Below, in pieces: positions 7,515 to 14,810 of a stretch of 64,000 bases of DNA. The stretch spans positions 3,765,001 through 3,829,000 of the forward strand of contig NZ_CP139141.1 of assembly GCF_034059295.1 (NCBI RefSeq), written 5' to 3'. This DNA is from Pseudomonas sp. HR96 (GTDB lineage: Bacteria > Pseudomonadota > Gammaproteobacteria > Pseudomonadales > Pseudomonadaceae). The number at the start of each line of letters is the position of its first letter. The stretch's first letter is position 1. The notes beneath the pieces were generated by a model. The model was not told where the DNA came from, searched no databases, and saw only the letters and a program-made list of their open reading frames with translations. A program made the position numbers and the translations under genes.

Positions 7515-8138
7515 TCACATGCCTGGCCCTGCGTCTGCCGCTATCCACTGCCCAACTGACGAACCCCACTCCTCCCAGCGGCAAGCCGATACCGTGTCAC
7601 ATTCCACGTCTAAAGATTCAAGCCCTGTAGCGCCATCATGGTATTCCAGCTGGAACGGGTCGTCGTCCGAGTAGCAGATCCATCCCCCGATCCGGGAATC
7701 ACTCAAAAGATTCCATGAAACTCCGACGAGTGAGACCCCCACTGCCGCAGCGTCTTGAGGAATGTCGGCCTTTTTTCCGCGACGGCGTATGATGGGTTCC
7801 CGATTCGCGGGCACCTCGCCACTCGCCGCCGGCCTCTCCCATTCGTGCCGAAACAGAAAGCTGAACGCGAGTGGGCTGTCATAAGATGCAATGTTCCGAG
7901 CTGCGCGTTCTTGCTCTGAGGTGGGGACGACAAAATCCAGACCAAAAACCTCAAACTTGAATCGCACGTCCAGATAATCACTCAGGATATGGACCGGCTT
8001 AGCATCAAGCATCAACACGTACGACATACTTGTGCTAAAGCTGGATGTCAACTCCAGCACTTCCAGACGTGAAGTCGGCGCTTGAAGCAAGCGAATGGCA
8101 TCTGGATGGGGGGCTAGATATTTCCTTATCATGACCAT
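7515..8138 (-). CDS. Hypothetical protein in the Rhs-associated island
   Basis: About 207 residues from ATG 8138, with an AGGTGG about ten bases upstream; a TTG at 8147 preceded by GGAGG is an alternative start. The protein is soluble with no signal peptide. Notable segments are DAIRLLQAPTSRLEVLELTS, the aromatic strand FKFEVFGLDFVVP, a basic patch IIRRRGKKAD and a C-terminal SRIGGWICYSDDDPFQLEY. No family is recognised. It is codirectional with the DUF4279 genes, 65 bp upstream of the intact one, and shares the AT-rich composition of the island. It could be an immunity protein or residual cargo; nothing in the sequence points to an enzyme. Confidence 0.6.
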   Translation of the reverse strand: MVMIRKYLAPHPDAIRLLQAPTSRLEVLELTSSFSTSMSYVLMLDAKPVHILSDYLDVRFKFEVFGLDFVVPTSEQERAARNIASYDSPLAFSFLFRHEWERPAASGEVPANREPIIRRRGKKADIPQDAAAVGVSLVGVSWNLLSDSRIGGWICYSDDDPFQLEYHDGATGLESLDVECDTVSACRWEEWGSSVGQWIAADAGPGM

Positions 8139-8242
8139 TTTATCCAAACCACCTCCCTACCCAAGACAACAGCCTGGTCATGCGCGTTACGCACATACAA
8201 AGCAAAAAAACATAGTCTGATATTCTTCACAGCGCCTCCAGC

Positions 8243-8809
8243 CTACTTGATGCTTTGCTGTTCATGAGGATAAGCCAGCGGATTGCGCTCAAAGTCTGCG
8301 AGGAACTGTCGAGACGCCGCTGCGCTGTCAATATCGGTCCACAAGCAGACAACGCCATCTTGAATGCTGAGTATTTTTTGGCTACCGATTGCGGAAGATA
8401 CGATATGCACGTGACCTTCAAAAAGCAGAAAAAAATAGACTACCGTAGCCAGGCCCCACTCGGTCTGACGATCTACCGCTGGAGATCCTGAAAACTCGAA
8501 CAAGAACGGCTGGCTGAGGATTTCTGTTGCATCATCCTCTTGCCTGAGCAGCCTGTTGAGAGTGACCTGCGCGCGCTCTTCCAGCGCATTTGAATGATCG
8601 CCTTTGAGCATTATCCATTCACCGCGCGGCAGCCAGGCTACAAGGTGCTGAGCCAGGCAGAACAGTTCGGATGCAGTGCTGGGCGGCCGGAATGCGAATG
8701 AGCACAACGGTGGCTGATCTTTCTTTGCGCAGATCTGCCCCCACTCACCCATTTGCTTGTCGACGGCATGAAGATAATCTTCCGCTTGATCGATCGTGAT
8801 ATTGCGCAC
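8243..8809 (-). CDS. Hypothetical protein in the Rhs-associated island
   Basis: About 188 residues, starting at GTG 8809 behind GGGGAGG with a 4-base spacer; an unsupported TTG at 8851 would add 14 residues. The start choice is therefore made on the ribosome binding site. The protein begins VRNITIDQAEDYLHAVD, has a central LEERAQVTLNRLLRQEDD helix and a hydrophobic strand pair around WGLATVVYFFLLFEGHVHIV, and ends HEQQSIK. No signal peptide and no recognised domain. Position and composition place it in the same orphan gene series as the DUF4279 and DUF4272 genes, so an immunity role is plausible but unproven. Confidence 0.6.
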   Translation of the reverse strand: MRNITIDQAEDYLHAVDKQMGEWGQICAKKDQPPLCSFAFRPPSTASELFCLAQHLVAWLPRGEWIMLKGDHSNALEERAQVTLNRLLRQEDDATEILSQPFLFEFSGSPAVDRQTEWGLATVVYFFLLFEGHVHIVSSAIGSQKILSIQDGVVCLWTDIDSAAASRQFLADFERNPLAYPHEQQSIK

Positions 8810-8924
8810 AAAGCCTCCCCGGTCCTTGGGTACATTTCGCGCCTTGATCAATCAGCCAGGGCGGATTCGTTTGCATCTCGCGGGTGCCCTGCATGCTTCG
8901 TAGCTTGCTGCACGATATCGTCTG

Positions 8925-9287
8925 TCATGCAGACTGGCAAACCCGAGTCAAAGCAGCCTCGAATGCTTTTCGGTCAATAGCCTTGAATGCCTTGCCACGA
9001 CGCATGATACCGAATCTGTCGATAAAATAGCGCTGCCCGTCGAACTCCACCAGCACCCTGGTGTTTTCAGGATCATAACCGTGAACGCTGCCACTCATGC
9101 CGCTGGAGATAGCCTGCAGGTCAGCAGCGCTCATGTACCTGACTTCAAAAGCCTTGGCCTTCATTGAGGCTTCAGATTCCGGCGAATACAGTTCGGCGTC
9201 AAAAGTAATGATCCAGACTTTGCCGCACTCGCCCGCCGATGCCTGACTCATGAACATCAGCAATAAAACCAGGGACAGCCACTTCAT
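8925..9287 (-). CDS. Secreted or periplasmic hypothetical protein
   Basis: From ATG 9287 the frame begins MKWLSLVLLLMFMSQASAG, a textbook Sec signal peptide with cleavage expected after ASA, leaving a mature protein of about 101 residues. AAGGGA lies upstream at acceptable spacing, and the longer frame above it has no signal, which decides the start. Mature features are two cysteines (ECGK near the new N-terminus and TRVCQSA at the end), which may form a disulfide, and VEFDGQRYFIDRFGIMRRGK. The family is not recognised. The gene lies at the upstream edge of the AT-rich island, so it may be either cargo or host. Confidence 0.65.
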   Translation of the reverse strand: MKWLSLVLLLMFMSQASAGECGKVWIITFDAELYSPESEASMKAKAFEVRYMSAADLQAISSGMSGSVHGYDPENTRVLVEFDGQRYFIDRFGIMRRGKAFKAIDRKAFEAALTRVCQSA

Positions 9288-9377
9288 CGATTCCAATCCC
9301 TTATGTCTTGACTCATGGCCGCAATGGGCCCCGGCCTGAGCAGGGTCCGGCAAAAAGAGGAGCTCAAGGCCGCAGCC

Positions 9378-9797
9378 TCAATCCTGCCCTACACCTTCTT
9401 CCCGCCGCTCCCGACTCTCCCGCCCCGCCATGATCAACGGCAGCTTGTCCTCGATCCAGTCGACCATGGCCTCCATATGACCCGCCGCTTCCACACCCAG
9501 CGGCGTCAGCCGGTATTCGACATGGGGCGGCACCACGGGCAGCGACTTGCGTTCGATCAGGCCGTCGCCTTCCAGGCCCTGCAGGGTTTGCGCGAGCATC
9601 TTTTCGCTGACGCCGCCGATCTTGCGGCGCAGTTCGCTGAAGCGGTGCATGCCGCCGAGCAGGATGACCAGCACCAGTACGCCCCAGCGGCTGGTCATGT
9701 GCTTGAGCACCTCGCGTGACGGGCAATCGGCCTTGAGCAGGTCGCCTCGGCGCACGGCCACGGAAAAGGGTACGGGGAATGCTTCGGGAGTACTCAT
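9378..9797 (-). CDS. HxlR-family transcriptional regulator
   Basis: Winged-helix regulator of 139 residues. The HxlR signature runs from CPSREVLKHMTSRWGVLVLV through FSELRRKIGGVSEKMLAQTL to LEGDGLIERKSLPVVPPHVE and YRLTPLG. The cysteine of the conserved DCPSREVL motif near the N-terminus is the redox-sensing residue in characterised YodB/QorR-type members. It is divergent from qorB with 86 bp between the start codons, the same arrangement as E. coli ytfH/ytfG. It is therefore probably a repressor of qorB that is relieved by quinone or electrophile stress. The role is inferred from family and arrangement. Confidence 0.88.
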   Translation of the reverse strand: MSTPEAFPVPFSVAVRRGDLLKADCPSREVLKHMTSRWGVLVLVILLGGMHRFSELRRKIGGVSEKMLAQTLQGLEGDGLIERKSLPVVPPHVEYRLTPLGVEAAGHMEAMVDWIEDKLPLIMAGRESRERREEGVGQD

Positions 9798-9800
9798 TGC

Positions 9801-9824
9801 ACTTACCTTTTGGTACGTACTTAC
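9801..9824. promoter_or_regulatory. Candidate HxlR operator in the hxlR-qorB gap
   Basis: The divergent promoter region contains the 8-bp palindrome GTACGTAC (9813-9820) flanked by two direct ACTTAC copies (9801-9806 and 9819-9824) spaced 18 bp apart. It lies 4-27 bp upstream of the hxlR start and about 60-80 bp upstream of qorB, a sensible place for an autoregulatory operator. Confidence 0.4.
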
Positions 9825-9883
9825 ATTTAGTTAGCTTGGGGTTTAGGGTGACGACTCTTTCCATTTCAAGCAAGGAAATAATC

Positions 9884-10729
9884 ATGATCGCTGTCACTGG
9901 AGCCACCGGCCAACTGGGCCGTCTCGTCATTCACGCATTGCTGTCGCGGGTACCTGCCAGCGACATCACCGCCCTGGTCCGCGACCCAGCCAAGGCTCAG
10001 GACCTCGCCGAGCTCGGCGTGGACGTGCGCCAGGCCGACTACAGCCAGCCGCAGACGCTGACTGCCGCGCTGGAAGGTGTCGACAAGCTGCTGTTGATTT
10101 CCTCCAACGAGCTGGGCCAGCGCGTCGCTCAGCACCGTGCGGTGATCGACGCCGCCAAGGCTGCCGGGGTCAGCCTGCTGGCCTACACCAGCGTGCTGCA
10201 CGCGGACGTCTCCAAGCTGGGCCTGGCCGCCGAACACCGCGACACCGAGCAGGCGCTGATCGCTTCAGGCGTGCCTTATGTGCTGCTGCGCAACGGCTGG
10301 TACACCGAAAACTACCTGGCCAGCGTGCCGGCGGCGGTGGAACACGGGGCCTTGCTCGGCAGCGCGCAGGAGGGGCGCATCAGCTCGGCGGCGCGCAGCG
10401 ACTATGCCCAAGCGGCTGCCATTGTCCTGAGCGCTGAAGGCCATGCGAACACCGTGTATGAGCTGGCCGGCGACGACAGCTACACCCTCACCGAACTGGC
10501 CGCGCTGATCGCCGCCAAAGCTGGCAAGCCGGTGGTTTACCAGAACCTGCCGCAGGCCGAATTCGAGAAGATCCTGGTCAGCGTGGGCCTGCCCGCGCCA
10601 TTGGCCGAGCTGTTGGCAGACTCCGATGCCGCGGCCGCCCAGGGCGCGCTGTTCGACGACAGCCGGCAGTTGAGCCAGTTGATTGGCCGGGCGACCGTGC
10701 CCGTGGCGCAGTCGCTGGCTGAGGTTTGA
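9884..10729 (+). CDS. qorB: NAD(P)H:quinone oxidoreductase 2 (QorB-type atypical SDR)
   Basis: Cytosolic NmrA-like short-chain dehydrogenase of 281 residues that reduces quinones with NAD(P)H. The dinucleotide-binding motif IAVTGATGQLGRLV is at the very N-terminus, followed by ITALVRDPAKA at the end of the second strand, VDKLLLISSNELGQR, LLAYTSVLHAD and GVPYVLLRNGWYTENY, all typical of YtfG/QorB. The start at ATG 9884 has AAGGA six bases upstream; the longer frame would remove the glycine motif from the N-terminus. Divergent from its likely HxlR-type regulator. Confidence 0.9.
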   Translation: MIAVTGATGQLGRLVIHALLSRVPASDITALVRDPAKAQDLAELGVDVRQADYSQPQTLTAALEGVDKLLLISSNELGQRVAQHRAVIDAAKAAGVSLLAYTSVLHADVSKLGLAAEHRDTEQALIASGVPYVLLRNGWYTENYLASVPAAVEHGALLGSAQEGRISSAARSDYAQAAAIVLSAEGHANTVYELAGDDSYTLTELAALIAAKAGKPVVYQNLPQAEFEKILVSVGLPAPLAELLADSDAAAAQGALFDDSRQLSQLIGRATVPVAQSLAEV

Positions 10730-10765
10730 CCGCCAGCGGTGCCTGGCGTGGGGTTCGATACGGCC

Positions 10766-10793
10766 GCCACCGGCCGCCCGTGCGGCCGGTGGC
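10766..10793. repeat. Perfect 12-bp inverted repeat between convergent genes
   Basis: GCCACCGGCCGC, a 4-base loop, then GCGGCCGGTGGC form a strong hairpin between the 3' ends of qorB and the GH5 gene. The arm sequence recurs in the REP-like doublet at 22637-22850. It lacks a T-run on either side, so it is classed as a REP-type hairpin that may stabilise or end transcripts. Confidence 0.7.
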
Positions 10794-10820
10794 GATGGCA
10801 ATCGATGTACGGCGTACAGC

Positions 10821-13091
10821 TCACCGCCACACCCGATAGGCCTCCTCCGCCAGCAGGCGGTGCCCCGGACTGGCCAGGTGCATTTCGTCGAAGGGCACTC
10901 GCTCGCTCGCCGGCAGCCACTTGCAGGGGTCGCCGGGGCTGCGGACCGCATCGTTGCTCAGCACGCAGTCGAAGGCGTCGGGAGCGACCATGGCGTTGAA
11001 CCGCGCCGGGGCATCGCCCTCGGCCCAGCCGTCGACCACCGTCTGCCCGGCGTCGCTGGCCCACTGATCGCTGGAGCGGGTGCGCGGCAGCAGGCGCGCC
11101 ACGGCAATCGGGCCGCTGGCACCGGCACGGCGGCATTGCTCGATATGCTCCAGCAGCTGGGCGAACAACTCCTCGGCCGTGCTTGCATCGCGCCCGTTCA
11201 GGTCGTAGCTGCCGAAGAACAGGCAGCCGCCATCCGGGCAATACTCCAGCAAGGCGCTCAGGCGGTGCTCGTCCAGGCCGCACACGGCGGTGGCGTTGGG
11301 CACGGCAAAGTTGATCGAGCCGGGCTTGCGCGGGTGCAGGGCCACCCAGCGCTGGAACCAGCCCGACCCACGGCCGAGGGCCGCGTCGCCATAGTTGGTG
11401 CTCTGGGTGTCGCCGCGCATGAACAGCGCGTACCCGGGCTCGCCCACATGCCGGCCGAGGACGATGGGGCAGTAGCCGCTGTCGTGGTGCCGCGGCGCCG
11501 CGCCCTGGTGCGTGAAGGCGCCGGGCTGGTAGAGGTCGGACAGCGTGGTGTGCGCCGGGTCGCTGATCGACACGCTGCTGCCCGGCTGGTCGTGGGTGGT
11601 GCGCCAGGAGCGCGGCACGCGGTGACCGGCGCCGTTGAAATGAATCACCCCCTTGATCCAGCCCATGGCGTCATTGTCGAACTGGCTCAGGCCGAACAGG
11701 TCCGCCGCCAGGGGGTCGGCGTGCACGTCGCCGGCGCCGTCCCATAAGGTGAAGCTGCGGCTGCCGTCGAAGGTCACCGGCTGCACCTGGCCATTGAATT
11801 CCACCGCCAGCCCGGTGAAGGGCAGCAGGTTGCCGGTGTCTTCGCCGGTGCGGCTGTGGGGCGGCAGGAACCAGTTGCTCAGCGACAGCACCAGCTCGGC
11901 GACGTCGCCACCGCCGATGAAGAACGGGAAGCGAAAGGCGTATTCGGTCTGCGCCCCGCCGCTGTCGGCTGCCTGCACGGCGGCGTTGATCGGGTTGAAT
12001 TGACTGGCGACGCGCAGACCCTCCCCAGGTCCTGGTTCTGGTTCTGGATCGATCACCTCCTCTTCCTCGGGCAGCAGCGAAGGCTGCTCATCGGGCTGGC
12101 GGTCCACCGGGCCGATGCGGTCGGCGAAGTGCAGGTGCCGGGTCACCCATTCGACCTGGCCGAGCAGCTCGCCGTTGTATTCGCAGGAGGTTTCGTGGCC
12201 TTCGTTCCACTGCGAACCGCCCGCCCAGTAGAACACCGGGATCTGGTTGCGCACGGCGTAGGCCAGCAGGCGGTCCATGGCGCGCAAGGCCTTGGGCATG
12301 AACTCGGGCACCCCCAGCTCGCCGAGAAAGCCCTGTTGGCCATGGGCCTTGAGCCAGTTGAAGAAAGGCACGGCGCGGTACACACCGATATTGGGGTGTA
12401 TGTCTTCGTCGAGGTCCGCGTAGCGCCCGCTGGTGTCGCGGTCCAGGTAGATGTGCGCTTCGTACAGCAGGTGCTCGCCGCGCAGCGGGAAATACGCGCC
12501 GTTCTGGTCTTCCCAGAATTGTGCAGTGGAAAAACCGTCGCCGGCGATGATGATCGGCGTGGTGGGGTCCACGGCGCGAATGGCATCGACGCAGCGCTGG
12601 GCGCCAGCGGCCCATCGACCCTCAGTGCCCTTGGGCTCGTTCATCAGGCCATAGCCCCACACGGCCGGGTGCTGGCTGACCCGCGCGACCAGCTTGAGCC
12701 AGGCGTCGATCCAGGCGTCGACCGAGACCTGCGGGTCGCGGCCGATTTCCACGTACTCGCGGTCGTCGACCTTGCGCTCGTAGTAGTTGTGCATGTCCAG
12801 CAGCACTTGCATGCCGGCCTCGTGGGCGCCGTCGAGGGCGGCCATGAAGCGCTGCATTTCGTCGGGGTCCAGGTCAGCGAACAGGCTGTGCTGGATGCGC
12901 TCCCAGCGAAACGGCAGGCGCACCAGCTTGAACCCCGAGGCGACGTAGCGCTGGAAATTGGCCGCGCGCGGCCAGGTGTAGTGGTGGCCGTGCTGGCCGG
13001 GCATGCTGTCGCTGAATTCGGCGCCGGCGATGTTCATGGCCATCAGCTGCAGCGGCGCCTGGCAGCGTTTGGCGGGTGGGTTGGCTGGCAT
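10821..13091 (-). CDS. GH5-family glycosidase fused to an SGNH-hydrolase-like domain
   Basis: A 756-residue two-domain protein. Residues about 15-330 are a GH5 (cellulase-type) barrel: FKLVRLPFRWERIQ, QVLLDMHNYY, the acid/base Glu152 in GYGLMNEPKG, EAHIYLDRD and the nucleophile Glu258 in GFLGELGVPEF. An acidic Pro/Glu linker (about 330-358) follows. The C-terminal 400 residues resemble an SGNH hydrolase: a block V-like D735-x-x-H738 (FDEMHLASPGH) and a GSYDLNG block near 628. The block I position reads GDT (560-562) where the family has GDS. No signal peptide is seen, so location is unclear; export without a Sec signal or a cytosolic role are both possible. Likely action on a beta-glucan or similar polysaccharide, possibly acylated; the substrate is unknown. 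Confidence 0.75.
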   Translation of the reverse strand: MPANPPAKRCQAPLQLMAMNIAGAEFSDSMPGQHGHHYTWPRAANFQRYVASGFKLVRLPFRWERIQHSLFADLDPDEMQRFMAALDGAHEAGMQVLLDMHNYYERKVDDREYVEIGRDPQVSVDAWIDAWLKLVARVSQHPAVWGYGLMNEPKGTEGRWAAGAQRCVDAIRAVDPTTPIIIAGDGFSTAQFWEDQNGAYFPLRGEHLLYEAHIYLDRDTSGRYADLDEDIHPNIGVYRAVPFFNWLKAHGQQGFLGELGVPEFMPKALRAMDRLLAYAVRNQIPVFYWAGGSQWNEGHETSCEYNGELLGQVEWVTRHLHFADRIGPVDRQPDEQPSLLPEEEEVIDPEPEPGPGEGLRVASQFNPINAAVQAADSGGAQTEYAFRFPFFIGGGDVAELVLSLSNWFLPPHSRTGEDTGNLLPFTGLAVEFNGQVQPVTFDGSRSFTLWDGAGDVHADPLAADLFGLSQFDNDAMGWIKGVIHFNGAGHRVPRSWRTTHDQPGSSVSISDPAHTTLSDLYQPGAFTHQGAAPRHHDSGYCPIVLGRHVGEPGYALFMRGDTQSTNYGDAALGRGSGWFQRWVALHPRKPGSINFAVPNATAVCGLDEHRLSALLEYCPDGGCLFFGSYDLNGRDASTAEELFAQLLEHIEQCRRAGASGPIAVARLLPRTRSSDQWASDAGQTVVDGWAEGDAPARFNAMVAPDAFDCVLSNDAVRSPGDPCKWLPASERVPFDEMHLASPGHRLLAEEAYRVWR

Positions 13092-13239
13092 GGCAAGCCT
13101 CCTGAATGAGCGATCCGTGGGGATGCAGCTCGCTCAGTAAGGCCTGCAAACCCGGCCCTGTCACGCCGCGATACTGAAAACCTTTTGCCTCACCCAGGCC
13201 TGTGAAAGTCCTGGCACAAGGCGCTCTGGCACGGGCGTT

Positions 13240-14793
13240 TCAGGGCGCCGACCAGGAGCCGCCCAAAGCCGCCTGCAACTGCACGCTGGTGACCAACTGG
13301 GTGCCCACCAGGCTGAGCAGGGTCTGGCGTTCGCTGAGGCTGGTGGCCTGGGTGGTGGCGACGTCCAGGTAATCGATGACGCCTGCCTCGTACTGGTCGC
13401 GGCTGACCGAGGCGGAGTCTTCGGCCGACTGCGCCGAGTTGCGCCGCGCCACCAGTTCCGGTTCCAGAGTGCGCAGTTCGACCAGATAATCCTCGACCTC
13501 ACCCAGGCCGGTGAGCACGGTCTGGCGGTAGGCGGCGACCTTGGCGTCGTAGTTGGCGCGGGCCTGGTCGACGCCGGCGCGGGTGGCGCCGAAGTCGAGC
13601 AAGGTGCCGCTCAGGCTTGGGCCGATCGACCAGAAGTGGTTGGGCAAGGAGAACAGATTGCCGAAGCTGCTGTTCTGGTAGCCGCCGCTGGCGCTGAGGG
13701 TCAGGTCCGGGTAGTAGGCCGCGGTAGCCACCCCCACGGCCGCGTTGGCGGAGGCCATGGCCCGTTCGGCCGAGGCGATGTCGGGGCGACGTTCCAGCAG
13801 ACGGCTGGGAATACCCAAGGGCACCTGCGGCACGTGGTAGGTCCAGTCGTGATCGGCCGCCAGGCTGAAATCGGCCGGCGCCTTGCCCATCAGCAGGGCG
13901 ATGGCGTGCTCGTATTGGGCGCGCTGCCACCTGAGGTCAAGCAGCGAGGCCTGGGCGCTCAGCAGCTGGGTCTTGCCGGTGGCCAGGTCGGCGCGCGAGG
14001 AGATCTGCTCGTCATATTTGTTCTGGATGATCTGCAGGTAGCGCTGGTAGCCGGTAATGGTCTGTTCGTAGAGGGCGATGCGCTGGTCGAGGATGCGCAG
14101 CTGGAAGTAGTCCTGGGCCAGCGAGGATTGCGCACTCAGGGTGGCGTTGGCCAGGTCTGCGGCGCTGGCCTGGGCGCTGGCGCGGTCCTCCTCGACGGTG
14201 CGGCGCAGCTTGCCCCAGATGTCGGCCTCCCAGCTCAGCTTGAGGCTGGCCGAGACGCTTTTGCTGACGCTGCTGCCACCACCGCTGTTGCCGGTGCTGG
14301 TGGTCGTGGTGGTGCCGGTGGTGGTGGTCGCCCCCGTGGTGCTGCCGGTGGCAGTGCCGGTGCTGGTGCCGGTGGTGATGCCGCTGCCACCGGTGATCAC
14401 ACTGGTGCTCGACGAGCCGCTTCCGCTGCCGCTGCGGGTGCTGTCACCGGTGGCGGTCAGGGTCGGAAACAACCCGGCCTGGCTCTGGTCCACCAGCCCC
14501 AGGGCCTGGCGATACAATGCGGCGTATTGCGCGACGTTCTGGTTGTTCAGCTGCACCTGGCTGACCAGCGCATTGAGCTGCGGGTCCTGGTACAGCTCCC
14601 ACCACGGCCCCTTGGGCAGTTCATCCTGGGGGCTGGCGGCCTTCCAGCCGGCGGCCTCCTTGAACTGGGTGGAGATCGGCGCGGTCGGGCGCTGGTAGTC
14701 CGGGCCGACCATGCAGCCACCCAGGACCACCAGGGTGGCCAGTGCGCACAGCTGGAACGGAGCGCGGAGCCTGAAAAGCAGATAAGCGTTCAT
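13240..14793 (-). CDS. opmB: Outer-membrane efflux lipoprotein, OpmB/OprM family
   Basis: TolC-like outer-membrane channel of about 517 residues. The lipoprotein signal ends VVLGGCMVGPDYQRP with the lipobox cysteine. OEP motifs include the LSWEADIWGKLRR strand and the second-half RRPDIASAERAMASANAAVGVA. Between the first strand (LFPTLTATGDS) and the SASLKLSWEADIWG strand lies a run of about 60 Ser/Thr/Gly residues (about 118-176) with little sequence complexity, in the position of extracellular loop 1. Start 14793 is used; an in-frame ATG at 14805 would add four residues. It is the last gene of the muxABC-opmB operon, 17 bp after muxC. Confidence 0.9.
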   Translation of the reverse strand: MNAYLLFRLRAPFQLCALATLVVLGGCMVGPDYQRPTAPISTQFKEAAGWKAASPQDELPKGPWWELYQDPQLNALVSQVQLNNQNVAQYAALYRQALGLVDQSQAGLFPTLTATGDSTRSGSGSGSSSTSVITGGSGITTGTSTGTATGSTTGATTTTGTTTTTSTGNSGGGSSVSKSVSASLKLSWEADIWGKLRRTVEEDRASAQASAADLANATLSAQSSLAQDYFQLRILDQRIALYEQTITGYQRYLQIIQNKYDEQISSRADLATGKTQLLSAQASLLDLRWQRAQYEHAIALLMGKAPADFSLAADHDWTYHVPQVPLGIPSRLLERRPDIASAERAMASANAAVGVATAAYYPDLTLSASGGYQNSSFGNLFSLPNHFWSIGPSLSGTLLDFGATRAGVDQARANYDAKVAAYRQTVLTGLGEVEDYLVELRTLEPELVARRNSAQSAEDSASVSRDQYEAGVIDYLDVATTQATSLSERQTLLSLVGTQLVTSVQLQAALGGSWSAP

Positions 14794-14810
14794 CGAATAA
14801 CCCATTTCAA

